A stretch of DNA of 64,000 bases from Calycina herbarum (GCA_001414485.1 LLEY01000108.1:124001-188000), one strand, 5' to 3'. Numbered from the stretch's first letter, positions 1 to 12,840 are shown. The notes: generated by a model not told the origin, from the letters alone. Numbers and translations: made by a program.

Positions 1-145
1 ACTCTATATCTAGCTACTCTTTACCTTAGGAGTAAGCTCTCTCCCGACACTTTAAAGGTTCGGCTACGCCGACGATATTAGACTACTTACTTTTAGGCCC
101 TCTAAGGCAGGGAATACTACAGTCCTTGTAAAACAGGTAGCTAGT
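1..145 (+). mobile_element. LINE (non-LTR) reverse transcriptase fragment, left piece
   Basis: From about 62 one frame reads FGYADDIRLLTF and continues open to the insertion point. YADD is the catalytic motif of reverse transcriptase, and the surrounding residues match Tad/I-type fungal LINEs. The piece runs off the left window edge. It is cut at 145 by an LTR retrotransposon and resumes at 7,396 in the same frame after the 5-bp duplication CTAGT (141-145, 7,396-7,400). RIP damage is light here: the YADD core is intact. Confidence 0.85.
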
Positions 146-580
146 TGTCACGAATCACGTGCACACGTGATGAGTGAAGACCAGGCGGCGTCCTGACAGG
201 TTAAGCACTATCGGAATACTCTTATAAATAAGATAAGGATCGGTTAGGTTAGCTAAGCGATCCAAGGATTCTATTATAATAATCACGTAACGAAAGGGAC
301 CGCTAGATCGCTAGGCGAACCAGCTCGTTAGATCGCCAGCTCGACGAGCGAGTTAGCTATCTAGGGGAAACGGAGGTTCTATATATACTAGCACGTCTGC
401 TATCTAGATAGGAGCTTCGTACTCAACTTTAGTTATTAATCTTATTATCTTGTTTAACACCTTTAATATAAGTAACGAGTTCACTTCTAAGTAAACAACC
501 CGGCGTATCTATACTTCTTACCTACATACCAACCTTCAAGACTTAGTTATCTTATTTAAGTTCGTTTAAGTTTTGTTACA
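146..580 (+). repeat. 5' LTR of element 1
   Basis: 435 bp, begins TGTCACGAAT and ends GTTACA (TG...CA). It pairs with 6,961-7,395. Many differences between the two are C-to-T or G-to-A; for example the terminal TG and TCA are preserved here and mutated to TA and TTA in the 3' copy. Confidence 0.95.
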
Positions 581-611
581 CTTTAAGCACCTGCTTAGAA
601 GTTCAGTTGCC

Positions 612-1600
612 ATGGCCCTAGCAACCCCTGCAGCAGCTAGCCCGAATACTAGTCGAGTCAACGTCGTAGGAACATCTAAAAGTACGACCGGAAGAACACC
701 TGCCGGTATACAGTTAACTAAGAACGACGACAATATCAGTATACTAGACGCCCTCGAGCCCTATAAGGTCGAAGCACTTAAATCTATTAAAGTTAAGATA
801 CTAGATATATATTATAGGAAGCGAAAGGAACTCGACTTATTCCTTCTCTAAATAGACATCTACTTCAACTTTAACTCTAATAAGTTCGAAGGTAATTATA
901 ATTTATAAACTATCTTTACTATCTCCTATCTTAGGGGATTAGTATTAGAATAGGCTTAGCTATACTTAGAGGACTTCTTTGAAAATAAGAATAAAGACAG
1001 AAAGATAGAATTAACTAAGGTTATGTTTAAATCTTAGAGAGGATTTAAGGCAACTATTAGGAAAGTCTTTAAAGACTTTAACATAATCTAAACAGCTATA
1101 CGTAAGCTTTTGGAATTATACTAGACCGGATTAGTAATAGATTACGCTAATGAGTTTTAACGCTATAGAACGAAGTCGGGATAGGACGCGATTACTCTTA
1201 TAGAACTCTTTTATAGAGGATTAAAAGTATATATTTATAAGGAAATAGTTAAGTAGAATATATAGTTCTTAACTATTATAGGTATAATTAAGGAAGTCGT
1301 TTAATTAGATAACTGCCTATATGAATTTAGGAAGAGTAACTCTAGATACGGGGAAAAGAGCAAAAGAGTAGGAAAGTAGAAGCACTCTTACGCTAGTAAG
1401 CATAGTAAGGAGGCAAACGCTATATAAAAGAAAACCTTTCTAAAGAAAGGAGGACTTTCTTAGGAAGAACGAAATCATCGACGTAAGTAGAACTTATATT
1501 ATAATTATAGCTAGCTAGGCTATAGAGCAAATAAGTATAGTAAGAAGAAAGATTCTAAGGGAAAGAAACAAATCAATACTACTGTTTAATAATAGGTAGC
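612..1600 (+). pseudogene. gag of element 1, RIP-destroyed
   Basis: The likely start is the ATG at 612 in the context GCCATGG. The frame is open to 851 (about 80 residues, beginning MALATPAAAS), then is closed repeatedly by TAA/TAG codons that replace CAA/CAG/TGG. Near the C terminus at 1,497-1,538 a nucleocapsid knuckle CX2CX4HX4C can be recognised by spacing, but all three cysteines and the histidine are now tyrosine codons (TGT or CAT to TAT). Gag would coat retrotransposon RNA in virus-like particles; this copy cannot be functional. Confidence 0.85.
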
Positions 1601-2899
1601 TTTAACCGATTATATTAAACTTACGAATAAGGAGCTTAAAGTATAAGGATATAAAACCTAGATTAAAATTAATAAAGGAATTAGTAGTATATAAGATACT
1701 AATAATAATAGGGATCTACTTCTTAAAGAATATTACGATATATAATCGGTACTAGAATCTAAGTAACCCTTTTAAGTAGAATACGAATTACTACTATCGA
1801 CTAGTTCTTTAGAGACATTAGATTTATCTTCTAGTTTAGAAGGAGAAATAAAGAATAAAGACCTTGAAGTTAGAGAAACTTAGGCTTTCTTTAGAACCTT
1901 TAAATAAGGAAATCAATAGGTATATATCGATAACTAGAAACTAGACTTCTAGAGTCCTTATATAATATAAGGGGTTAACCTAACCATCTTAACAACGTAT
2001 ATAGTTATAAGTAATAACCCTAAAACGATAACTCTAGTTAGCCTAATTACTAGACGGAAAACTATTAAAGAAAAGGAACTAGAACAGAAACGCTAACTAA
2101 TTAAAAAACCTAGCTACTCTAAAGTAGAGGATATATAGAAAATATATAATATGTTAGATAAAATTAGTATATAGATATAGCAAGTTCTAACAGGATTTAA
2201 AGAACGAATTAAAACTCCTTTTCTTAGAACACTGCCTAAAGATGTTATACTAAAGGAATTTAAGTAATATATTATTATTATATTAATTAGAAATAATAAG
2301 TTAGTATTTAGAGAATACAACTTATAATAATTGTTTAGTATATTATACTAGGAGTAAAGGGAACTCGATATAACCAAATAGGCTAAGACAGAACCGGAGG
2401 AATTATACTATCTATTAGTAAGAGAACTATAGTTTATAGAAACAGTTTAAGAGACATTAGTATAATAGATATAATATAAACTAAGTCTAACTTTAGACTA
2501 GTTATTATAGAAACGATTTAAAGGAATATTACTAGAGCCTACTAGAATAGTAGAATATTATCAGATATACGAAGTAGTATTATTAAATAAAGAAGGAGTA
2601 GTATTCTTTCCTTAGTTATAGATTAGGGCTATTAAAGAAAAGAATTTAAAGGATTATATATTCAAAGTTTACTATATAAAACCAGAGATAAGTATACTAG
2701 AGGCTACTTTAGATTATCTATATATAGGAGAACTATAGTCTATAGAAGCTATTTTAGAAACTAGTTATAAATAGATCTAATATAACTGTAGATAAACACT
2801 AAAGCAATTTATAAAGGAAATTCTTAAAACTATAGGAATCGTAGAATATAGATTAGTATATAAGGTAGTATACGTCGATAAGGAAAGAGTAAGGTTCTT

Positions 2900-5800
2900 T
2901 CTATAGTATAAGGACGAAGAAAGAAAAAAGTATAATTGAGAAAATCGATCTTTTAAAGTTTAATATATTAAAGCAAAGTTAGACGCTACTTTAGGAGAAA
3001 GATAGTTAGTAATAACTATAGAAGTAAAGGGAAAAAAGTTATAAGTTATAATAGACTTAGGAGTAATAAGCAACTTTATCTCTCTAATAGCTTAAGAGAA
3101 GCTAAACGTTCTAATTAAAGGGATAAGACTATATTAACTAGGAGTAGTTAATAGAATAGATATTATATATTAAGATAGAATTATTAATTAGTAAACTATT
3201 CTAATAGAGATTAATATCGAAGGATACTATTTAGATATATAATTTAATATTATTAAAATAGGAAGTAAGGAAGCAATACTTAGTATACTATAGATTTAAG
3301 AACATAATCTAGAAATCGACTAGAAGGCTAGAACGATAACCTTTAGTTAATATAAATACGTAGGTTCGTATTTATAACTTTAAGGCTAGAACAAGGTTAG
3401 TACTACCTCTTCTAAAGTACTAGGACACCTTGTCTAGGGTCCTCCGCAGATTAGTAAGAAAGCTGATAACGAAATACCTATATAGTATAGAGAATTTAAG
3501 GCTTTGTTTAAAAACCTAGAAGACTTATAAGCCTTACTAGAACATTGCTTATAGGATTATAAGATTAAATTAAAAGAGAGTTATTATCTCTTAAAGTAGA
3601 AGCTTCGGTTGTATAACTAGAAAAGCCTATAGAGAATAGAAAGTTATATAAAGGAAGGTATTAAGAAGGGATATATTAGGAGATCTAAGTTACTAATTAC
3701 CTTAAATATGCTTATTGTTAAGAAGAAAGACAATCTAGACAGGAGAGTATATATTAATTATTAAGAAGTAAATTATACTATAGTTAAGGATGCTTATCTG
3801 CTACTACCTAGCTAATACTTGTAGGATAAGTTAAGTAAGGTAGTACGATTTATAAAACTAGATTAATAAAACGCTTATAGACTTATATAAATAAAAGTCG
3901 GAGATGAATAGAAGATAGTATTTGCCTTACTATTAGGCCTTTATAAGTATATAGTTATGCTATTTAGACTTTATAATATACTAGCTATATGTTAGAAATA
4001 AAATAATAACATTTTAGAGGATCTTTTAAGAGTAATAGTAATTTATTACCTAGATAATATCCTAATCTTCTTAGAAAAAGAAGAGGAATATAAGGAACAT
4101 GTTAGAGAGGTTTTATAACGACTTATAAAAGTAAACTCTCGATTAAAACTCTTAAAATACGAGTTTAGAGTAACTTAGACACTTTTCCTAAGATAGGTAT
4201 TTAGCCTAGGAAAAATAGAAATAGATCTAGTAAAGATCTAAGACATCTTAAACTAGAAATTACTAGAGAATATAAAAGATGTATAGTCCTTCCTTAGATT
4301 TATAAACTTTTGCTATCCGTTTATATAAGACTATATAAAGATTGCTAAACTAATGTCAGTACTAGTTAAGAAAGCTATTAAGTTTATATAGAATAAATAG
4401 GCGGAGAATGCTTTTTAGAAAATCAAAGTAAGGTTTATAGAAGAACCTATTCTATATAATTTTAATATAGATAAACCTAGTATAATTGAAATAGACGTCT
4501 TAGACATAGTAGTAGGTACGATTTATCTATAACTAAATAATAAGGGAAAACTTATACCTATTATATATTATTTAAAAACATTTAACCTAGTATAATAAAA
4601 CTATAGTATCTTCGATAAGGAATTGCTTACTATAGTATTAGCTTTAGAATACTAGAGGATTTATTTATAGCTAGTAAAATACCTAGTTATAGTTTTATCT
4701 AACTATAAGAACCTTAGAACGTTTACAACAACTAAGGAACTTATAATAAGACGATTAGCTAGATAGTTAGAGATATTAGAAGGATTTAATATTATTATTT
4801 AACATATAAAAGGAACGTTAAATACTTAAGCTAATACTCTTAGCTAGAAACCCGGATATAAGGGAAATAAGGAGTATAAGAAGATTATAATCTTAAAAAC
4901 TCTTAAGAATAGAGACTTAGTACCTACTATACACGAGATAGTAGTAACGAATAACATCTAGATAGACAAAATTTAGAAAATATACAAAGGTTATAACTAG
5001 TATATAAAAGGGAAATTATAGGTTCTTAGCTCGTATACTAAGGAATTTATATAGGAATACTATACTACGCCCGCTTACGGATACTAAGGAATTCGTAGAA
5101 CCCTCTAGAGGATAAGACAACACTACTATATTAATCAGTTATCTATAATAGTTAAGGAAGTAATAGTAGAATATAATACCTATACTAGGAATAAAGCTTC
5201 CTACTATACTCCTTATAGACAGATGAACACTACTCTAATACTATAGATACCTTAGAAATTAATATCTATAGATTTTATTATTAAACTACTAAAATCTAAA
5301 GACCTAATAATAGGAGTTGAATATAATACGATCCTAGTTATTATAGAACGACTTACGAAGTATATGATTCTTATAGTATATATAGAGTTAAGTATAGCTA
5401 AGGAATTAGCATTTACATTCCTTAGAGAAGTAGTCTTAAGATATAAACTACTAGAAGAGATACTCTTAGATAGAGATAAGCTCTTTACCTCGAAATTTTA
5501 GATCGCTTTTATAGAACGATTAAGTACGAAAAGAAAGCTTTCTATAGCTTTCTACTCTTAAACAAATAGAGGAAACGAACGGATGAATTAAGTAGTTAAA
5601 ATATACCTTCGTTATTACGTAAACTACTAGTAAGATAATTAGGCAGAACTGCTACCCTTAGTATAGTTTGCCTATAATAGTTCAGTAACGGAAACAATAC
5701 TTATTACGCTATTCTACGCTAATTTTAAGTATAAATTATCGGCGTATCAAGAACCGCTGTCTACGACCATCGATAACTAGCTTACTCGTATTTATATCTC

Positions 5801-6310
5801 GAAAATCAAAGAGCTATATAAGGAACTTATAGAGGATTTGTAATTCATAGCCGAAAGAAATACGTACTACTATAATAAACGACGTAGTTAGGAGCTAACG
5901 CTAAAAGAGGGGGATAAAGTCTACTTAGTACGAAAAAATATTAATACGAAAAGACTAAGTAATAAATTAGATTATAAAAAACTTAGACTATTTAAAATCA
6001 AACGCGTTAAAGGACCTTTGAATTATAAATTAGCGCTACTAAGAATAATAAATATCTACCTAGTATTCTATATATCCTTGCTCGAACTAGTACTACTAGG
6101 AGCACCACCAGCCCTACTTATAGAAATTTAACTAGTAAACCTAAACGCCGAGTATAAAGTCGAGAGGATTCTTAACTATAGACTTATTAGAGGATAGGTT
6201 AGGTATTTAATAAAATAGTTAGATTACCTATATTTAGAAAACACTTAGGAACCTAGAAAAAACATTAGCTAGTACTTAGAGGAACTTTAGGAGTTCTACT
6301 ATTAAAACCT
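2900..6310 (+). pseudogene. pol polyprotein of element 1, RIP-destroyed
   Basis: Landmarks survive although the frame does not. The protease DSGA box near 3,054 reads DLGV. The RT box near 4,050 reads YLDN instead of YLDD, the second aspartate changed by G-to-A. RNase H begins EIDV near 4,487. The integrase HHCC region lies near 5,070-5,215 with its first histidines now tyrosine, followed by a core beginning DFII near 5,269. The C terminus has a chromodomain (VERIL near 6,156, then LDY and a former NTWEP). All visible losses fit CpA-to-TpA transitions on one or the other strand. Confidence 0.9.
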
Positions 6311-6317
6311 AAGTCTA

Positions 6318-6870
6318 CCTATATTACGTAGTTAGTAGGAAAGGACTTAAGAAAGGCTAGGTCGAGGCCTAGAGCGAGGGCAGGGTTGGAAACGTCGGGC
6401 GTAGGAAGAGCGGCTAGCCTAGTAGCCTCTTCTTCTATCTGCTTCTTTTCTTCCTCCTTCTCCTTTTCCTTTCTTTCTAATTCTTTAGCAGCATCTAGCT
6501 CCTTAAGAGAGTTGAGACTAGCTACTATTATTCTCTACTTCTAGGCATAAAGCAGCTTCTTCTGCTTATTAACCCGGAGAACTTTCGCTATAGCCTCATC
6601 GGCCTCGTCCTCTAGTTATTAGATCTAAGCATCTATAGACTCCTAATCTTAAATAGTTGGTATATGGTTTACCTCGCAAACGTTATAAGTCTTACTATTC
6701 TTTATACAACGACTATAACGATTTAGACTTTTATCTCGAGAGGCGATATATTTATTTACAAAACCAGCTTTCAAACATCGGGTATAGGGCGCTATTTTTA
6801 TTCTAGATAAGTTGATTTCTTTTCTAAGAGTAATATACTTAGTACGTTTCATTAAACGATCGGGTAGCAT
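6318..6870 (-). pseudogene. Antisense accessory gene of element 1: Cys-cluster plus coiled coil, RIP-damaged
   Basis: On the minus strand, starting at the ATG 6,868-6,870 close to the 3' LTR, one frame can be followed for about 180 codons towards pol. It is open for 73 codons and then has only TAA/TAG stops of the kind made from CAA, CAG or TGG. The N-terminal part has six positions spaced CX2CX8CX10CX2CX6C, four of them now Tyr (TGT to TAT) and two still Cys. The rest is Lys/Glu-rich and helical (a run such as ERKEKEKEEE), ending in a Pro/Ala-rich tail. The pattern resembles a fungal zinc binuclear cluster with a coiled coil. Element N carries a similar antisense frame. Function unknown; domain identity is inference. 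Confidence 0.6.
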
Positions 6871-6960
6871 AGTAAAAAGAGAAGAAGGCTGCTAGCCTTC
6901 TAACGATATTTCTTAGGTCGTACTTAAGCATAGGGACATACTAAGCTAAGAAGGGGATAG

Positions 6961-7395
6961 TATTACGAATCACGTATACACGTGATAAGTAAAGACTAGG
7001 CAGCGTCTTAACAGGTTAAGCACTATCGGAATACTCTTATAAATAAGATAAGGATCGGTTAGGTTAGCTAAGCGATCTAAGGATTCTATTATAATGATTA
7101 TATAACGAAAGAGACCGCTGGATCGCTAGGCGAACTAGCTCGTTAGATCGCTAGCTCGACGAGCGAGTTAGCTACCTAGGGGAAACGGAGGTTTTATATA
7201 TACTAGTACGTCTGCTATCTAAATAGGAGCTTCGTACTCAACTTTAGTTATTAATCTTATTATCTTATTTAACACCTTTAATATAAGTAACGAGTTCACT
7301 TCTAAGTGAACAACCTGGCGCATCTGTACTTCTTACCTGTATACTAACCTTCGAGACTTAGTTATCTTGTTTGAGTTCGTTTGAGTTTCGTTACA
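6961..7395 (+). repeat. 3' LTR of element 1
   Basis: 435 bp, colinear with 146-580. The terminal TG is now TA. It is followed directly by CTAGT, the same five bases that precede the 5' LTR. Confidence 0.95.
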
Positions 7396-9320
7396 CTAGT
7401 ATACTAGCTTAGAGGACAGAAGAGGGGATTACCTTTGATACTAAGAAGTCTAAACTTATCTACTTCTCTTATAAGAGAAAGCAAAAGGGAAGAGGTATCC
7501 GGCCCCCTCCTTCTATTATAGTAGAAGGAAAAACAATAGAACCTATATAAGAGCTTCGGTAGCTTAGTATCTTCTTTAACTCTCGTCTTACCTTCTATAG
7601 CTACGTTAGAAGGATAGCTAGTAAGGCTACACTAGTAGCTAGTGCTTTAAAGGGAATAACAAACACTATATAAGGCTCTCTCTTACACTTATTTAAACAA
7701 GCTACTACTGCTTATATCCTGTCTATTGCCTACTTCGGAAGCGAGACCTGGTTCCCCGGACGTGCTAGAGTAAGAGAGGGCCAGGTACAGAGTATAAAAA
7801 ACAACCGAATTAGCTACTATCCTACTCTACTAGATAGAGTAGTAGCTAAGTATACTAGGATTATCCTCCTAATATATAAGACTACTCCTACCTTAGTACT
7901 TCTTATAGAATCCGGCCTCCTTACCTCTAAGATTAGTCTTATAAGTAGAAGTAAAGCACTCGAAGCTAGGACTCGACGACTCGACCTAGCTTATCTACTA
8001 AAACGTTATACTAATAACTCTTACTCTAAAGCTAGGCTTACTTATCGTGCTTATAAGGCTCTCTCTCTCTTTGAAGAGATCGACCCTCTCTAAGACCTAC
8101 TGTGGAATAGAGGCTTTGACCGGCAAGCCCGCCTTCTAGAAATAGAGGGGCCTGACTCCGGAGGAACTAAGGACTCTTATAAAGCTAGATTCCTTGAATT
8201 CCTTACTACTGTCTCTGATATAGACCTAGTTGTCTTCTCCGACAGCTCTTACTTAGACGATAAGAGAACTAGTAGAGGTGTCTATCTAATAAGAGGGGGA
8301 GCTATCCTTAATACTAAGGTTTACTCCTTCGGTATAGTACTTAAGATCTACGATATAGAGGCTAGAGCTGCTCTTTATAGACTAGAACTAGCTATCTCCT
8401 CTTCCTTCTAGCCTCTAGCTAGGAAGTGCTAGATCTGCTTTAACAACCTCGAAGTAATACTATAACTAACCTACTAGTCTTATAGTACCTTATAAGAGAC
8501 CTTTAATAGAGTTAATAAGTTAGCTCTATTATACCCTAGGAAAGTTTATACTAGGTAGTGCCCTAGTTACATAGAAATCAAAGGGAACGAGATAGCGGAT
8601 AGAGCTGCGGGGAGAGGCGCTCGGCTACTTTCGCTTAACTCTTTGTCTTCTTCTCCTCCTTCTTCTTCTCTACTCTATACTGCTACGCTTAAAAGAGAGG
8701 TTAAAGAGTCAAGGACTCAGCTTATAAAGAAGCTCTAGAATACCACAGCTCCTAGTCTATACAAAGACCTAGAGCTTGTTAACTGGTCCTTAAAGCTAAA
8801 GACACTTCACCTACTAAGAGAGGTTCTAGCTCGTCTAATCGCAGCTCGCTCTAGCTACGGAGACTTTAACCTATATTACCTTCGCTTCTTCCACCTCGAC
8901 ATACTACTTACCTCGGGTAAGTGTAAGTGTAGTAGAGGAAAAACTCAATTCTACCTTCTCTTTTACTAGCTAGTAAATAGAGTAGCCCTAGAACTACTTA
9001 CAAAGGCTAAGAGGAATCCACAACTTCTCTTTAGCCTATACTACGAGGAACTCTTTTATAAGGTCTATTATAAGACAAAGTTTTATACTAAGATCTGCCT
9101 CTTACGATACTTTTAAACTAATTAAGAACGAGAGCTGTTCTAGAAGTAGAGCTTCTTTTTAAACTATCTCTTATAAATTAGTATACTTTCTTTTACACCC
9201 CCTATAGCCTAGAGCACCCCCCTAGCGTCATTTGCTTAACACTGGGACTTTCTAGGACCTAGCCTACGCGAGCTAGAATCTGCTTAACGTTAAATAGAAA
9301 TAAATAAATAAATAAATAAA
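7396..9320 (+). mobile_element. LINE (Tad-type), right piece: RT thumb, RNase H, Cys-rich end and tail
   Basis: Continues the LINE frame of 1-145 directly after the insertion. Readable blocks are the post-YADD region (ITFDTKKSKL near 7,435), a conserved stretch near 7,560-7,800, and an RNase H domain (about 8,220-8,640) starting VFSDSSYLDD, where an active-site Asp is visible. A Cys-containing end follows (KCKC near 8,917). The element ends in a short tandem array of AAATA-like units (about 9,290-9,320), as LINE 3' ends often do. Only about a dozen stops interrupt some 550 codons, so it is less RIP-mutated than the LTR elements around it. Confidence 0.85.
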
Positions 9321-10770
9321 GTGATTCTAATAGTAAAGTTATCTATAATCTAATTACTTCCGTTAGATATATCGATAATTCGAGCGCCTAGACTCTTATA
9401 ACTAGTCTAATAAACTTAGTATAAGATTATGTTTTTAACGGATTTATTCTACTACTAATTCTAGACGCTATATCTTATAAGTTTATAGAAGAGGTATTTA
9501 CGTCTACTACTAAGAAGTACGTATAAGACCTCTTCTTTAGAGTTATAATCGATACTAGTATAGAAGGAAAGTCAAGTATAGAATACGATTAATACTTAGT
9601 ATATACTAAACACGTCTAAAATATCTCTATTAACGAAAGTACTAAAGGCTAGATTAGTATATAATTTAGTAAAAGCTACGTATTCTCTCTAGAATCGATT
9701 ACGATTAGTATACCGATTAGCTATACGGAATTCTATATTATATATATTAACGATATAGACCGTTTATACGTCTTACTTAATAACCTCTAGAACGTTCTTA
9801 TTTAGAAAGATAGAAAGAGTTAGAAAGTAGAACGTTTTAGAATTATATATCGATTTAGACATCTCTTTCTACTCTAGAATAAGACTGTATATAACCTCGT
9901 ATAAGAATCTCTATATTACCTTATAGATATTAATATTAGACGTCTCTATAAGCGTTTTAGTTACCTATCTATACTACGCTTATAGTATATACTCGAGCGT
10001 ACTAGTCTTTCTTACTACTTCTAGAGTAGTATAAAAGTATCTTAAGCTTTAAATAGACTTTAACTCGTCTACCTCGTTTATAGACACTACTAAGATACTT
10101 ATATATCTAGATACCTTATTTATAGATAGTAACGAAACTCTCAAAGCTTATAAGCTCTTCTATAAACTCTTAATATAAGAAGATAAGACTTTTACTACTT
10201 TTAAAGCTACCTTTCTAAGCCTTATAACTAAGTCTTATATTCTATTAAGCGAATAGCTAGAAGACCTTTACTAGAAGCTTATACCTATATTTTAAGTAAG
10301 CCTTTCACTAGTCTATATCTTCTTAATAACCTTTACCTAGTTATATAACTACTGTTACTCTGTCTACTAAGACAGGGTAATAATTAAGAAACGCTTTATA
10401 GTTTATTATAACCACCGCCTACTTACTAAAGGTCTTCTTACTACTTATAGATCAGCTTACTAACTTCTAGCTACTTATACTACTATTGGTTATCTACTAG
10501 TTATAGACTATAAGGCCTCTTTCCTCGCTTATAAGAGTATAACTTCTACTAGAGATATAGTAGACGTTCTTTACTATAATTATAATAAAACCAGGTATTA
10601 CGCGAATAAATACTCTCTTTTCTAAAAACCCTCTACAGCTATTAAGCTACTATAGAAAGAAGCCGACGGTTTATTTATAGATACTTATAGCTTATAAGCG
10701 TCTAGCGAGGAATCAGCTAATAAGGAACTCGTTTATAAGAACCCGGGAAAAGAAACACTCTAAAGTAAGT
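9321..10770 (+). mobile_element. Copia-like polyprotein fragment (protease/gag-pre-integrase region), RIP-mutated
   Basis: Broken reading on + around 9,540-9,950 gives a protein resembling the protease to gag-pre-integrase part of fungal Ty1/Copia polyproteins (for example ...YINDIDRLYVLLNNL near 9,740, corresponding to a usual LADMDRLGV block). The following integrase part up to about 10,770 is too degraded to outline. No LTRs or target duplication were found. The assignment rests on remembered family patterns. Confidence 0.5.
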
Positions 10771-12840
10771 CTCTACTTTAGAGTAAAACGAACTTAGATC
10801 TTAACCTCTTAATCTAAGTTATATAATAGGTAGAAAGGCTTTTACGACTATATATACTTTAATTAAGAATATATATACTTTTAATACTACTAGACTTATT
10901 AATACTAGAGTAAATAGATAGTTATTTATTAATATAGCTTTAGCTAACTAGTTAAGTTAATATTATAGACAGGCTATAAAAGAGCTATCTTATATAATAT
11001 TAATTATAGGTTTTAATAAACGTAAAGAGCTAGCGATTACTTATATTATTTACTTAATACTAAGTATTAATAGACGATAATTTACTAATACCTCTTTTCT
11101 AATTACTAATATTAGCGGATACGATATTATTATTAGTTGTCGATAGCTTATAGATATAAACGTAAAGTTAGTAGTTTATAATTATAAGATTAAGTAGCTA
11201 GAATCTCTTTCTCTAGTTCGTCGATTTAATTACTTAGTATCTATTACTAGGGAATTAATAACTGTCTCTCTACTAGACCTCTAGGCTTAGAAGAATATAG
11301 AGTACTATAACCTTCGCTAGAAGGCTATAGAAGAACCTATATTAATTTACTTAATACTACCTTAAGACTAGGACTAGCGCTAAACCCCGCTACTAGTTAC
11401 TATCGAGGATATTCTAGATAAAAGCTTTTAATAAGACCTCGTCTCTACTAGAAATAGAATATAGGTTCTTATTCTTAACTACTAGCAACGTCGTTAGTTC
11501 TCTTTAGAAAAACGTTTAAAATCAGCTATAAGCTTAGAAGACTCGCTTATAGAGCTTATAAACACTTGTAAACCTACGGAAGACTTCGCTATTAATATCT
11601 ATTATATTAGAGCTACTGCTTTTTACTTTAACTTTTAAAAACGCGATAATAAAGTCTTTACTACTAGCTTATAAGAGATTGATTATACTCTTATAGACAG
11701 GTTATATATAGAGCTCTCTTCTATAGATTACGCTTTAGATAAACAACTAGTAGAATAGAACGTTTACTAGAAATATACGGTATTTAAGAATGTCTTTTCT
11801 AAGAGAGCTTTAGACGAGCTTCCTCTGATATAGAACTAAGTTAACTATAAAATCGAGCTTATAAGCCTAAATACCCTCTTATATAGCCTGCTATATCAGA
11901 TAATAACCGAGGAACTTCTAGCTATTAAGTAGTATATTCTTAATAACCTCGATAAAGAGTTTATTATTCCTAGCTACGTCTCTTTCGCTTCTCTAGTACT
12001 ATTTATAAAGAAGCTAGACAGAAGCTTATAGCTTTATATTAACTACTATAAACTTAATATTCTTATATATAAAGACTAGTACTCTCTTATACGAATTACT
12101 AATATTAAAACATTTATAAAGCTTAATATTTATTAAGCTTTTAACTATATTTAAATAGATTTAGACTCTAAAAAGCTTATAACCTTCTAGACCTGTTATA
12201 GTACGTTTAAATATAAAGTACTACCTTTTAGCTTAACTAACAGTTCTACTACGTACTAGAGATATATAAATAGCGTTCTTATAAAGTATCTCAATAACTT
12301 CTATATAGCTTACCTTAATAACATTCTTATATACTCTAATAACGAGCTTAAACACGTTGAACACGTTTATAAGATCTTAGAAAGGCTTTATAAAGCTAGA
12401 CTATAAGTGGATATTAAGAAGACAGAGTTTTATATTACTTATATAAAGTACCTTAGTTTTATTATCTCTATAGATAGTATCGAAGTTAACCTAGAAAAGA
12501 TCTTAGTAATCGTTTCTTAGAAATATCCTAGTACTATTAAGAGTATCTAGTCCTTTCTAGGTTTTTATAACTTTTACTAATATTTGATTTAAGATTATAA
12601 ACAGATTACTTATCTACTAAACTACCTTATAAGTAAGAAAGTGTTATTTAATTTCAACTTAGACTATAAGAAGGCTTTTAATATACTAAAAGAAGCCTTA
12701 GTTACTATACCTCTCTTATACTACTTTATATCCGATTTAGAGACTATAGTCGAGACTAACGCTTCTAACAGAGTAGTTATAGCTGTAATATTACAGCGCT
12801 AGTCTATAACCTAGAAGAATACACGTAATAGTATATAATA
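10770..12840 (+). mobile_element. Ty3/Gypsy pol fragment (protease, RT, start of RNase H), RIP-mutated
   Basis: A long frame interrupted by TAG/TAA shows a protease-like start near 10,915, a linker, then a reverse transcriptase. FIKKLDRSL lies near 12,000. The catalytic box near 12,310 reads YLNNILIY, where both Asp of YLDD are now Asn. KKTEF lies near 12,417. The frame passes into RNase H (ETNASNRVV near 12,750, a former ETDASN) and stops being recognisable near 12,800. It belongs to a family different from elements 1/N and A/B. Neither LTR is clear, so it is a truncated copy. Confidence 0.75.

Larger units (their letters stand above)
146..7395 (+). mobile_element. Ty3/Gypsy chromodomain-type LTR retrotransposon (element 1), RIP-mutated
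   Basis: A complete element of 7,250 bp flanked by the perfect target duplication CTAGT, with two 435-bp LTRs. Internal order on + is gag (from 612), a CCHC knuckle (about 1,497-1,538), protease (about 3,045), reverse transcriptase (about 3,840-4,080), RNase H (about 4,485), integrase zinc finger and core (about 5,065-5,600) and a chromodomain (about 6,150-6,260). This order is that of chromoviruses. A purine tract (6,948-6,957) abuts the 3' LTR. Nearly every former CAG, CAA and TGG codon is now TAG or TAA, so no pol frame survives. An extra antisense gene lies between pol and the 3' LTR. It is inserted in a LINE. Confidence 0.95.

Noticed and set aside
2114..2320. 68-codon minus-strand open frame
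   Set aside because: Lies opposite the gag-pol of element 1, is Ile/Tyr/Leu-rich as expected from AT-rich RIP DNA, and has no motif.
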